Source: Gammaproteobacteria bacterium
GTDB lineage: Bacteria > Pseudomonadota > Gammaproteobacteria > Steroidobacterales > Rariloculaceae
DNA length: 64,000 nt
Assembly: GCA_022826245.1 (NCBI GenBank)
Contig: JAJDVG010000012.1
Span: 102,041-166,040 of the forward strand
Reading direction: 5' to 3'
Part shown: piece by piece, positions 32,633 to 41,324 of the stretch
Position numbering within the stretch: position 1 is the first letter of the stretch
How the letters are laid out: the number at the start of each line of letters is the position of its first letter
Program-made: the position numbers and the translations under genes
The notes under the pieces: generated by a model
Database searches by the model: none
Told to the model about the DNA's origin: nothing
The model's input: only the letters and a program-made list of their open reading frames with translations

Positions 32633-35050
32633 ATGACTTTCCGACTTTCAGTTGCGACATTCGCTGCGCTTTGGCTTGCCGCCGTGCCTGCCGGCAATGC
32701 GCAGGACAGCTTCAGCCACGATGCCGATGGCTACCGGTCGCTCGTCAACCGCTACTGCCTCGACTGTCACAACGCGGCCGAAGCAACGGCCGGCCTGCAA
32801 CTGGAAACACGCGACATGGGCAATCTCGGCGCCGAGGCCGAGCTTTGGGAAACGGTCATCACGAAGCTGCGCGGCGCAATGATGCCGCCGGTGGGTGAAC
32901 CGCGGCCCGACGATGCAACGTACGACGAGTTTCGCGAATGGCTCGAGGACGAACTCGATGCGGCGGCCGAACTCAACCCGAACCCCGGCCGCCCGGGTCT
33001 CTACCGGCTCAATCGCACCGAGTACGCGACCGCAATACGCGATCTGCTCGACCTCGAGATCGACGTCGAAGCGCTGCTCGCGCCCGATGATTCGGTCTAC
33101 GGCTTCGACAATATCGCCGATGTGCTCGGCGTGTCGCCTACCCTCCTCGAAGGTTACCTGGCCGCCGCCGACCGCATCAGCGCGATTGCCGTGGGCGACC
33201 CCGAGTTTCCGCCCGAGGAGCACCGCTACCAGGTCAGCCAGCGTTTTTCGCAGGACGAGCATATCGAGGGCCTGCCCTGGGGAACGCGCGGCGGTATCCG
33301 CATCGAGCACAACTTCCCGCTCGACGGCATTTACGACATCGACACGGAATTCCTGACCAACTCCGTGCTGGGAATTCGCGGCCTGCAGTTCCCGCATCAG
33401 TACGAGATTGCAGTCGACGGGCAACGGGTCAAGCTCGTCACGATCGGCGGCCATGCCGATTACATGGAGATGATGGAGAACACCGAGGCGTCGCAGCGAA
33501 CGCTCAATGCCCGCACCGAACTGCGGCTGCGACTCACCGCGGGCATCCATGTGATCACGGCCACTTTCATCGAGAAAACGGGCGCGATCGACGTGGCCCA
33601 GCTCCGGCCTTTCGAAATGGATACCTTCGACCCCGTGTATCTCGGCGGCATCCCGGCCCTGGCAAGCCTGACGATCCGCGGGCCGTTCGACGGGTCCGCT
33701 CCTTCCGGCGATACGCCGAGCCGCAAGGCAATATTCACCTGCCAGCCCGCGAGCACCGACGACGAAGTCTTCTGTGCCGAGCGCATCCTTTCGCGCATCG
33801 CAGAACGCGCTTTCCGGCGCCCGATATCCGAAACCGACGTCGATGAACTCATCGAATTCTTCGAACTCGGCCGCCAGGAGAAGGGAACGTTCGACGGCGG
33901 AATCCAGACGGGACTACGGCGAATTCTCGCAAGTCCCGAATTTACATTCCGCTTCGAACTCGATCCCGAGGGTGCGCAGGAAGGAGAGATATACGAAGTC
34001 AGCAACCTCGAGCTTGCATCGCGACTGTCGTTCTTCCTCTGGAGCACGATCCCGGATGACGAGCTCGTGGAGCTTGCAGCAGCCGGTCAGCTCAGCGATC
34101 CCGACGTGCTCGAGCAACAGGTCAGGCGCATGCTGGCGGATCCCCGGTCACGCGCCATTGTCGACAATTTTGCGGGCCAGTGGCTGCAGCTTCGCAACCT
34201 CGCGAGCGTCGAACCCGATCTGCTCGGCTATCCGGATTTCGATGACAATCTCCGCGAGGGCTTCCGCGAGGAAACCTCGCTGTTCTTCGAGAGCATCCTG
34301 CGAGAGGATCGCAGCGTCGTCGATCTGCTCACGGCCGATTACACCTACCTGAACGAGCGCCTCGCCCGTCACTACGGGATCGGCGGCGTCCACGGCAGCG
34401 ACTTCCGGCGCGTCGAACTCGACGATGATGCGCGCCATGGTCTGCTCGGTCACGGCAGCATCCTGACCGTGACTTCGTTCCCGCACCGCACCTCACCGGT
34501 CGTGCGCGGCGCCTGGGTACTGGAGAATCTGCTCGGTACGCCGCCGCCGGACCCGCCCGACGACGTACCCGCACTCGAGGAAACGGACCCCGAGTCGCTC
34601 GATTCACAGCCGTTGCGCGTGCGCCTGCAGCGCCACCGCGACAATCCGGCCTGCGCGGGCTGCCACAACATCATGGATCCGATCGGCTTTGCGATGGAAC
34701 AGTTCGACGCCATTGGCCGGTTCCGTACCCGCGACGCGCGCGGCAATCCGATCGACGCATCCGGTCAGCTCGCGAGCGGGCAACCGATCGACGGCGTCAG
34801 CTCACTGCGCGAAGCGCTCGTGGAACGGCCGGAGTTTTTCGTCCATACGTTCGCTGAAAAGCTGCTGACGTACGCGATCGGCCGTGGCCTTGAGTATTAC
34901 GACATGCCGACGGTGCGGGCGATTGTCGACAATGCGGCGGACGAAGATTACCGCATGTCGGCCATTGTGCTTGAGGTCGTCAACTCCGCGCCGTTTCGGA
35001 TGAAGGTCGCAATGGGCAGCAGCGACTTGACGGCGGCCAGACTCGAGTGA
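32633..35050 (+). CDS. DUF1592/DUF1588/DUF1585-type exported cytochrome c protein
   Basis: An 805-residue exported protein. After a signal peptide (MTFRLSVATFAALWLAAVPAGNAQ) comes a c-type haem site YCLDCHN (residues 42-46), then the DUF1587-like segment GLYRLNRTEYATAIRDLLDLE, a carbohydrate-binding-like beta region, DUF1592 (FRRPISETDVDELIEFF ... ASPEFTFRFE ... LASRLSFFLWSTIPDDEL), DUF1588 (HGLLGHGSILTVTSFPHRTSPVVRGAWVLENLLGTPPPDPP) and DUF1585 with a second haem-like site CAGCH at 674-678. This multidomain family is common in planctomycetes and some proteobacteria and nearly always pairs with a DUF1552 protein, as here. Its reaction is unknown. Confidence 0.9.
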   Translation: MTFRLSVATFAALWLAAVPAGNAQDSFSHDADGYRSLVNRYCLDCHNAAEATAGLQLETRDMGNLGAEAELWETVITKLRGAMMPPVGEPRPDDATYDEFREWLEDELDAAAELNPNPGRPGLYRLNRTEYATAIRDLLDLEIDVEALLAPDDSVYGFDNIADVLGVSPTLLEGYLAAADRISAIAVGDPEFPPEEHRYQVSQRFSQDEHIEGLPWGTRGGIRIEHNFPLDGIYDIDTEFLTNSVLGIRGLQFPHQYEIAVDGQRVKLVTIGGHADYMEMMENTEASQRTLNARTELRLRLTAGIHVITATFIEKTGAIDVAQLRPFEMDTFDPVYLGGIPALASLTIRGPFDGSAPSGDTPSRKAIFTCQPASTDDEVFCAERILSRIAERAFRRPISETDVDELIEFFELGRQEKGTFDGGIQTGLRRILASPEFTFRFELDPEGAQEGEIYEVSNLELASRLSFFLWSTIPDDELVELAAAGQLSDPDVLEQQVRRMLADPRSRAIVDNFAGQWLQLRNLASVEPDLLGYPDFDDNLREGFREETSLFFESILREDRSVVDLLTADYTYLNERLARHYGIGGVHGSDFRRVELDDDARHGLLGHGSILTVTSFPHRTSPVVRGAWVLENLLGTPPPDPPDDVPALEETDPESLDSQPLRVRLQRHRDNPACAGCHNIMDPIGFAMEQFDAIGRFRTRDARGNPIDASGQLASGQPIDGVSSLREALVERPEFFVHTFAEKLLTYAIGRGLEYYDMPTVRAIVDNAADEDYRMSAIVLEVVNSAPFRMKVAMGSSDLTAARLE

Positions 35051-35075
35051 GCGTCAGCTTCCGCGCACCACGAGC

Positions 35076-35123
35076 TTGCAGGAAATTGCCGGTTTAGTAT
35101 ACTGTCTTTGACGAGTGTCAAGC
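35076..35123 (+). promoter_or_regulatory. Promoter and operator-like palindrome upstream of DUF1552 gene (site C)
   Basis: TTGCAG (35076-35081), 16 bases, and TATACT (35098-35103) form a likely promoter. Just downstream, CTTTGACGAGTGTCAAGC (35106-35123) matches the reverse complement of the operator-like sites at 31897 and 46015 at most positions. It would cover the start of transcription. Confidence 0.55.
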
Positions 35124-35160
35124 TTATTTGTCACCAATTGGCATCGGGGAGTGTAAGTCC

Positions 35161-36495
35161 ATGACTATCTTCAAGAAATCCTTGCCGCGCCGAACGTTCC
35201 TGCAGGGCGCCGGAGCCTCCGTAGCGCTGCCGTTCGTCAGCGCCATGGTCCCGTCGCTGACCGCACTCGCCCAGACGGCGGCAGCACGGCCAAAGCGCGC
35301 AGGTTTCATTTACGTGCCGCACGGCATGATCATGACCGAATCGGTCGACTACTGGACGCCCACGACGGTTGGCGAGAATTTCGAGTTCACGTCGACGCTT
35401 AAGCCGCTCGAGGGCTTTCGCGATCACGTGACGATCGTCAGCAACCTGATGGGCGCTGACGGCGTTGGTCAACACACGGGCGCCCCTTCAGCCTGGCTGA
35501 CGGACACCTATCCGAAGAAGACGCAGGGCGCCGATATCGAGGCCGGTACGTCGATCGATCAGATCATCGCCGGACAGGTCGGGCAAGACACGGTGTTCCC
35601 ATCGATGCAGCTTGCAATCGAAGACGTCAGCAGTCTCGTCGGCACCTGCGACGCGGGCTATGCGTGTTCGTATCTCAATACGGTCTCCTACGCCTCGCCG
35701 ACCGAACCGTTACCGAACCAGGTCAATCCTCGTACGGTGTTCGAGCGAATGTTCGGGGGCACGGGCACGACCGAACAGCGCCGCGCGCGCATGCGTCAGA
35801 ACCGCAGCATACTCGATTCGATCTACGAGGAATCCGAGCGCCTCGGCAAGACGCTCGGTTCGCCGGACCGCGTGCGCATCGGCAACTACCTCGACAACAT
35901 TCGCGAGGTAGAGCGCCGCATTGAACGTGCCGAAGCGCGAGCCGAGGAGCTTTCGACCACGGCGCCCGACTCGCCGGTCGGCGTTCCGCAGTCATTCGAG
36001 GAACATGTCGGCATCATGTTCGATCTGCTGCACGTGGCTTATCAGGCCGACATCTCGCGAGTGTTCTCGTTCATGATGGCCCGCGACCTCAGCGGGCTGA
36101 GTTACCCGCAAATCGGCGTACCCGAGCCGCACCATGCGATTTCGCACCATCAGAACTCGGCCGAGACGATGGAGAAGCACCACAAGGTGAACATCTATCA
36201 CATCGGCCTGTTCGCGGAATTTGTCGAGAAGCTCGCGAATACGCCGGACGGCGACGGCAGCCTGCTCGATCATTCGCTGCTCATGTACGGCAGTGGCATG
36301 AGTAACGGCAACGAGCACATCAAGCTGCGGTTGCCAACGGCACTGGTCAGCGGTTTCGTGCGCGGCAATCGACACATTCAGCCGCCGGACTACACGAAGC
36401 CGATCGGCGATCTGCACATCGACATCGCCCGGCAGATGGGCGTCGAACTCGAAAGCTTCGGTCGCAGCAAGGGCAGCACCGTCGGTCTGGCCTGA
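35161..36495 (+). CDS. DUF1552 Tat-exported protein
   Basis: A 444-residue protein beginning MTIFKKSLPRRTFLQGAGASVALPFVSAM, a twin-arginine signal. The body matches the DUF1552 pattern: PKRAGFIYVPHGMIM, DHVTIVSNLMGADG, TSIDQIIAGQ, VFERMFGG, RRARMRQNRSILDSI, FSFMMARDLSGLSYP and HALLMYGSGMSNGNEH-like ending. DUF1552 proteins resemble the alkaline-phosphatase/DUF1501 type fold and are encoded next to DUF1592 cytochromes, suggesting an export-dependent redox or hydrolytic complex. The start at 35161 is chosen for the signal. It has its own promoter region with a shared operator-like site. Confidence 0.9.
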   Translation: MTIFKKSLPRRTFLQGAGASVALPFVSAMVPSLTALAQTAAARPKRAGFIYVPHGMIMTESVDYWTPTTVGENFEFTSTLKPLEGFRDHVTIVSNLMGADGVGQHTGAPSAWLTDTYPKKTQGADIEAGTSIDQIIAGQVGQDTVFPSMQLAIEDVSSLVGTCDAGYACSYLNTVSYASPTEPLPNQVNPRTVFERMFGGTGTTEQRRARMRQNRSILDSIYEESERLGKTLGSPDRVRIGNYLDNIREVERRIERAEARAEELSTTAPDSPVGVPQSFEEHVGIMFDLLHVAYQADISRVFSFMMARDLSGLSYPQIGVPEPHHAISHHQNSAETMEKHHKVNIYHIGLFAEFVEKLANTPDGDGSLLDHSLLMYGSGMSNGNEHIKLRLPTALVSGFVRGNRHIQPPDYTKPIGDLHIDIARQMGVELESFGRSKGSTVGLA

Positions 36496-36529
36496 GCCGA
36501 TCAGCAGATTTCGTGTCTGACTAAACGCG

Positions 36530-36551
36530 GTGGCGGCCATTGGGCCGCCAC
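36530..36551. terminator. Hairpin between DUF1552 and ankyrin genes
   Basis: GTGGCGGCC and GGCCGCCAC pair perfectly around ATTG. There is no long T-run, so it may be an attenuating or mRNA-processing hairpin rather than a full terminator. Confidence 0.55.
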
Positions 36552-36572
36552 TGTCGTCTGGGAGTAGCAAAA

Positions 36573-38231
36573 ATGTATCCGAGCAGTCACAGGACAGGCA
36601 TTCGATTCACGTTCGTCGCAGTCATTGCGGCCGGCCTCATTGCCGGCTGCAGCGGCGATTCGCCGGAACCGCAGACTCAGTTCGATCCGAATGCCGTCGT
36701 TGATCTGACCGACGAATCCGGGGGCATTTCGCTGCTCGCCGCGGTGCGTGGCGGACGAATCGAGACGGTGCGCGAAGCACTGGCGAGCGGTGCGGATGCC
36801 AATGCCGAATCGCCGGACGGTACGACGCCGCTCATCGAAGCAGCGGGCGCCCGGCGCGGCGAGATCGTCGAACTGCTGCTCGAATCGGGCGCAGAAGTTG
36901 ATCCGGTCAATCGCTATGGCATGACGGCCCTGCACCTGGCTGCCCGCGGCGCCGATGCGCGCGCGGTCGCGGCCCTGTTGGCGGCCGGCGCCGATCCTGC
37001 GATAGCGCTGCCGGAAGGTGAAACCGTGCTCATGGCGGCCGCCAAGAGCGGTAATCCCGACGTTGTGGCGGCACTGCTCGACGCAGAGTCGACGACCGGA
37101 GGCGGCGCTTACGGCGGCGGCGCGATCGTGCTCAACGAAGTCGACCCGAATGCGAAAGAAAACTGGTATGGACAGACGGCGCTGATGCTCGCCGCGGCGG
37201 GCAATCATACGCAGGCCATGCAGTTGCTGATCGATGCCGGCGCCGATCCGGACGCCGAGTCGGCGCGCATCGATGCGCCGGAGATCGAAGCCGACCGCCG
37301 CCAGGGCGGTTTCGTCTATGCGCGGATCCCCGAAGGACGCCTGACGGCGCTGCATTTCGCTGCGCGCGAAGGCCACGTCGAAGCCGCGCAGACACTGATC
37401 GACGCGGGCGCCAATCTCGATGCGCAGGACAACTACGACACCACGCCGGTGGTCATGGCCGTCCTGAACGGCCACCTCGGTGTTGCCGCCACGCTGCTCG
37501 AAGCCGGCGCCGACCCGAACGTTCAGGATCGCTACGGGCGAACGGCGCTGTTCACCGCGACGGACCTGAACACGATGGACGTCAATCCGCGGCCGACCCC
37601 GGCGATTACCGGTAACTACACTCCGCTCGACATTGTTCGTCTCGCGCTCGAGCACGGCGCCGAGGTCGACCTGCCACTTACGGACGAAGGTCTGCCGGCG
37701 TGGCTTGCGCAGGGCGCGGGGCACAATCCGATGCTGTTCGACGGCGCCACGGCATTATTCCGTGCCGCGATGTCCGCCGATCTCGAGATCATGAACGCGC
37801 TGCTCGAAGCCGGCGCCGATCCGAACGTCATGACCGGGGAGCAGCCCTGTGTTGGCCCCTGTGAAGAGCTGTTGACCTATCTTGGGCCGTCGGGGCTGGC
37901 CACGCCGTTCATGGCCGCAGCGGGAATCGGCTGGCGGCACGAAGTCAGCCGGGGCCGCGAGTCCGATGCCGTTGAGGCGCTGCAGATGCTGCTCGACCTC
38001 GGCGCCGACATCAATCAGGCCGATCAGAATGGCGATACGGCGCTGCACGGCGCTGCCGGGCGACACGCGCCCGCAATCATCGAGTTTCTGGTCGCCAATG
38101 GCGCCGATCTGCATGCGCAGAACGAAAAGGGGTGGACGCCGCTCGATATCGCGCAGGGACAGCCCGATTACAGAATCCCGGAACACCAGGAAGTCGCCGC
38201 ATTGCTCAGGCGGCTGATGGAAGAGGGTTAG
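36573..38231 (+). CDS. Ankyrin-repeat lipoprotein
   Basis: A 552-residue protein. The ATG at 36573 starts a lipoprotein signal with lipobox LIAGC (FVAVIAAGLIAGCSGD). Ankyrin repeats fill the rest: GRIETVREALASGADANAESPDGTTPLIEAA, RRGEIVELLLESGAEVDPVNRYGMTALHLAA, GHVEAAQTLIDAGANLDAQDNYDTTPVVMA, LEIMNALLEAGADPNV, MLLDLGADINQADQNGDTALHGAA and others, about eight to ten units, with a longer insertion before the last ones. Ankyrin lipoproteins adjacent to DUF1592/DUF1552 pairs recur in such clusters and may scaffold the exported complex. No catalytic domain is seen. Confidence 0.88.
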   Translation: MYPSSHRTGIRFTFVAVIAAGLIAGCSGDSPEPQTQFDPNAVVDLTDESGGISLLAAVRGGRIETVREALASGADANAESPDGTTPLIEAAGARRGEIVELLLESGAEVDPVNRYGMTALHLAARGADARAVAALLAAGADPAIALPEGETVLMAAAKSGNPDVVAALLDAESTTGGGAYGGGAIVLNEVDPNAKENWYGQTALMLAAAGNHTQAMQLLIDAGADPDAESARIDAPEIEADRRQGGFVYARIPEGRLTALHFAAREGHVEAAQTLIDAGANLDAQDNYDTTPVVMAVLNGHLGVAATLLEAGADPNVQDRYGRTALFTATDLNTMDVNPRPTPAITGNYTPLDIVRLALEHGAEVDLPLTDEGLPAWLAQGAGHNPMLFDGATALFRAAMSADLEIMNALLEAGADPNVMTGEQPCVGPCEELLTYLGPSGLATPFMAAAGIGWRHEVSRGRESDAVEALQMLLDLGADINQADQNGDTALHGAAGRHAPAIIEFLVANGADLHAQNEKGWTPLDIAQGQPDYRIPEHQEVAALLRRLMEEG

Positions 38232-38253
38232 CGGGAAGTCAAACGACATCCGT

Positions 38254-38275
38254 CGGGCCGCAACTCGCCGGCCCG
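38254..38275. terminator. Possible weak terminator after ankyrin gene
   Basis: CGGGCCG (38254-38260) pairs with CGGCCCG (38269-38275) across an eight-base loop, 23 bases after the stop codon. No T-run follows. Confidence 0.3.
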
Positions 38276-38340
38276 CGGCTTGCTTGAGCGGATTCCGGTA
38301 ACGCCAACGCTGCGCTACCTGCTCCAGACGGAGAACTAAT

Positions 38341-39360
38341 CTGAAAGGCAGATCGGTTTTTCCAATCAGCGCATGCCTGATGGCGTGTGCGGCGCCGGCT
38401 GCAGCGCATCACTCGTTCGCCCCGCACTACGATCCGGACAACATCGTGACGGTCACGGGCACGGTGACCGAGTTCCAGTTCCGCAATCCGCACTCTTTCG
38501 TTTTGATCGAGGCGACGAATGCCGCCGGTGGAACTGACGTTTGGACCTGTGAAACGAACGCCGCGGGTGGCTTGCGGCGTCAGGGATTCTCCCCCGAGAT
38601 GCTCACACCGGGCGAGACCGTGAGCATTACCGGCGCGGCCGCGCGACGCGATCCAACAGGTTGCAGGGTCTACAGCGTTGTCAAAGCCGATGGCAGCCGC
38701 CTGCAGTTGTTCGGCGGTGAACCGTCTTCCGAGGCCGAAGTCGTGTCAGGGCCGGTCAACGAGGGCATGTTCGGCATCTGGCAGGTCATCCCGGGATCGG
38801 GGACGCTTGGCGCGGACCGTGTCACGAATCAGCACACCGGACCGAACGCGTTTGCGGGCCAATTGACCGCAGCCGGCCGCGCGGCAACCGCCCGGTACGA
38901 CCAGATCACCGACGATCCTGCGCTGACCTGCACGCCGGCGAGCCCGTGGCGCGTCTGGGACGATCCGGGGTCATTGACGCATATCGAGAGGCTGAACGAC
39001 CGGATCGTGATTCGGCACGAAGTCATGGATTCGGTCCGCGAGATTCGCCTGGATCAGGCTGCGCATCCGGCTGATGCCGCCCCTGCCCCGCTCGGGCGCT
39101 CGATCGGCCGGCTCGAAGGCGACACGCTGACAATAGAGACGATAGCGTTCTCTACCGGAGTCTTCATTCCTCATCCCGGCATCGTGATGAGCGCCGACGC
39201 CGAGCTCACCGAGCAGATTCGCTTCGACGCAGCAACGCGACAACTGCTCGTGAACTGGCAGCTCGACGATCCGGCGTTCTACTCCTCCCCACTGACTGGC
39301 GAATTCACGCTGGAGGGCTCGGATCTGGAATTACAGCGCTATGACTGCGTGCCGGATTGA
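38341..39360 (+). CDS. DUF6152-like exported protein, probable CTG start
   Basis: If translation begins at CTG 38341, the product is 339 residues and starts with a complete signal peptide, (M)KGRSVFPISACLMACAAPAAA, followed by HHSFAPHYDPDNIVTVTGTVTEFQFRNPHSFVLIEA. That HHSF...YD...V.GTV..F...NPH pattern is the DUF6152 type. GGAG lies 7 bases before the CTG, the ideal distance. The first ATG in frame, 38380, would cut off most of the signal peptide, and no ATG, GTG or TTG occurs between the upstream stop at 38299 and it. The C-terminal half (ADRVTNQHTGPNAFAGQLTAAGRAATARYD) resembles exported proteins found with DUF6152. Function is unknown. Confidence 0.7.
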   Translation: MKGRSVFPISACLMACAAPAAAHHSFAPHYDPDNIVTVTGTVTEFQFRNPHSFVLIEATNAAGGTDVWTCETNAAGGLRRQGFSPEMLTPGETVSITGAAARRDPTGCRVYSVVKADGSRLQLFGGEPSSEAEVVSGPVNEGMFGIWQVIPGSGTLGADRVTNQHTGPNAFAGQLTAAGRAATARYDQITDDPALTCTPASPWRVWDDPGSLTHIERLNDRIVIRHEVMDSVREIRLDQAAHPADAAPAPLGRSIGRLEGDTLTIETIAFSTGVFIPHPGIVMSADAELTEQIRFDAATRQLLVNWQLDDPAFYSSPLTGEFTLEGSDLELQRYDCVPD

Positions 39361-39387
39361 GAGCCGCGTGTTCTCCCGGGCATACGG

Positions 39388-39732
39388 TCACTCGTCGTTA
39401 CGTTGCAGGTAGGCGATCACCGCTTCGAGATCCGCATCCGATACCTCCGACTGCCGAAACGGAGGCATCTGGGGCGCGACCCAGGTGCGCACCCGCGCGA
39501 CGATCAATTCCTCGGTCAGGTTCGTCCGCTCGTCGACCACGGCGGGCACGGCGCCCTGATAACGCTCCTCGAGGATGCGGGTGGCAGATTCACCGGGCGC
39601 ATGACAGATCGCGCACCAGTCTGCGTATACCGTGCGACCGCGCTCGACCAGGTCATCCTGGGCGACCGCCCCGTTCGCAGCAAGCAACAGTGCGCATGAC
39701 AGGCTGACCTTGAGGATCGATGCGCGGTTCAT
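39388..39732 (-). CDS. Small periplasmic cytochrome c (flavocytochrome partner)
   Basis: A 114-residue class I cytochrome c. The ATG at 39732 overlaps the stop of the upstream flavoprotein gene (ATGA), implying translational coupling. A signal peptide (MNRASILKVSLSCALLLAANGAVAQ) precedes the haem site CAICH (40-44), and MPPF near the C-terminus supplies the axial Met. It is very probably the electron-accepting subunit of the flavoprotein encoded just upstream, as in p-cresol methylhydroxylase and eugenol hydroxylase. It pairs in design with the cytochrome at 43333-43674. Confidence 0.92.
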   Translation of the reverse strand: MNRASILKVSLSCALLLAANGAVAQDDLVERGRTVYADWCAICHAPGESATRILEERYQGAVPAVVDERTNLTEELIVARVRTWVAPQMPPFRQSEVSDADLEAVIAYLQRNDE

Positions 39733-41228
39733 GCGCGGTTCTCCCGCATGTGGCGAGGCCAAATACCGTTCTTGCCCGGAGCCATGATTCCGTTGGGATC
39801 GATGACGTCCTTCAGTTCTTCATAGAACCGCCGCAGCCGGTGATCGTTGAAGCTGAACTGGGCCATCGCATCGTCCATGTACGGGGTCGACACGCGGTAG
39901 GGCCCAAGTCCCTTCTCGCCGGTAGAGACGATCCAGTCCTTGATCATCCTCATGGTGGTCTGGTTGTAATCGTCGTCGCCCGGTTTCAGCAGGGCACTGG
40001 ATGTGGTGACCATCTCATGCGGCGTTTCGACGTGGTGGGCCATGCCGAAATAGCGCCGGCCGTGGCGCTTCGACGCCTCGTCGAGCAGCAAAATCAGGTC
40101 CCAGGCCGCCTGGCCGTCGAACGGCAACGCCATGGAGAAGTAGGTCTTGTGCAGGGAGGCGCCAAGGCTCGGAATGCCGGCCATCAGGCGATCCGGACTG
40201 CGGCCGAGGCTGTCCAGATCGTACGGTGTCGTATAGAGGTTGGACGCAAACGTGGTCCCGGGCATGGCGTCGTTGTACGCATCCTGCACGTGCTCCCAGT
40301 GCTGCTTGACGACCCCCTCGAGACCGTAGAAGGCCACGCGGTTGTTCCAACCGCCGGGATTGTCCGGATTCTCCTCCCCTTCCTGGACGAACGGATAGCG
40401 ATACAGCGTCGCATTGTTGTTGATGATCCCGCCGAGTCTGAGCGGCCGCATCGTGTCGATCATCGGGATGATCTTTTCATTGCGGTCGGTCATGATCGAG
40501 CAAGCCATATAGGCGGGCGGTTCCGGGCGCAGCCAGATGCCCATCTTGGTGACCACGCCGTAATTGGTCTGGCAGAACAATTCGTCGATGCGCGGTCCGA
40601 TACTTCGCCGGTAGTGCTGCCAGGTCACACCGTCCGGAATGGCGCCCTGCCCGGTTCGCATGACTTCACCATTCGGCAGCACGACCTCCATCCCGCAGAG
40701 GAAATTCACGCGCTGGCCCTGATCGGTGTAGCCGAGACCGTATTCGATCGTGTTGCCGATGATGCTGCCCCAGCCCGGACTCGGCACATCCAGCCACAGC
40801 TTGATGTTTCGTTCGCGCAGGTAGCGGTACATCTCGAAGAAACTGACCCCGGGCTCGACGAGGGCGTACGCGTTCGCCTCGTTGACCTCGAGGATGCGAT
40901 TCATGCGCTTCAGGTCCAGATTTACCGTGCCGTTGACCACGCCGGCGGGGCCGCCGTAACCGAAGTTCTTGCCGGTCGAGTTCACCCAGAACGGGACCCG
41001 GTAGCGATTGGCGATCTGAACGACTTGCTGAACTTCCTCGACGTTCGCCGGCGCCACCGCCGCGGACGGCACGGGTTCCTCATCGGTTTGGTACAGCGGC
41101 GACACGCCATCGCGATAGCCCTCAAGGTGCTCATCACTTGAATAGACGTACTCGCTGCCGACCGCCTGCCTGAATTCCTCAAGAAGATCGGAAAAATCGG
41201 ACTCCGTTAGACCCGGTGGGAGTGGCAT
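39729..41228 (-). CDS. FAD-linked oxidase, 4-cresol dehydrogenase/vanillyl-alcohol oxidase type
   Basis: A 499-residue flavoprotein with GKNFGYGGPAG and LDLKRMNRILEVNEANAYALVEPGVSFFEMYRYL in the FAD-binding half, DVPSPGWGSIIGNTIEYGLGYTDQG in the family-specific loop, and the C-terminal SFNDHRLRRFYEELKDVIDPNGIMAPGKNGIWP. No signal peptide is evident. PCMH flavoproteins are exported by association, and this may follow suit. It is translationally coupled to a cytochrome c, so electrons likely leave to the respiratory chain. Phenolic or alkyl-aryl substrates are expected from the family but cannot be read here. It resembles the flavoproteins at 1-1533 and 43671-45251. Confidence 0.93.
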   Translation of the reverse strand: MPLPPGLTESDFSDLLEEFRQAVGSEYVYSSDEHLEGYRDGVSPLYQTDEEPVPSAAVAPANVEEVQQVVQIANRYRVPFWVNSTGKNFGYGGPAGVVNGTVNLDLKRMNRILEVNEANAYALVEPGVSFFEMYRYLRERNIKLWLDVPSPGWGSIIGNTIEYGLGYTDQGQRVNFLCGMEVVLPNGEVMRTGQGAIPDGVTWQHYRRSIGPRIDELFCQTNYGVVTKMGIWLRPEPPAYMACSIMTDRNEKIIPMIDTMRPLRLGGIINNNATLYRYPFVQEGEENPDNPGGWNNRVAFYGLEGVVKQHWEHVQDAYNDAMPGTTFASNLYTTPYDLDSLGRSPDRLMAGIPSLGASLHKTYFSMALPFDGQAAWDLILLLDEASKRHGRRYFGMAHHVETPHEMVTTSSALLKPGDDDYNQTTMRMIKDWIVSTGEKGLGPYRVSTPYMDDAMAQFSFNDHRLRRFYEELKDVIDPNGIMAPGKNGIWPRHMRENRA

Positions 41229-41324
41229 GTGGCTGACCTCCGTTATCCAGTGAGAACAGGGATTACTACGGCAAACAATTTAGTCGTCTCGTTGCCGGAC
41301 CATGAACAGTGGCGATGTCGGCGC

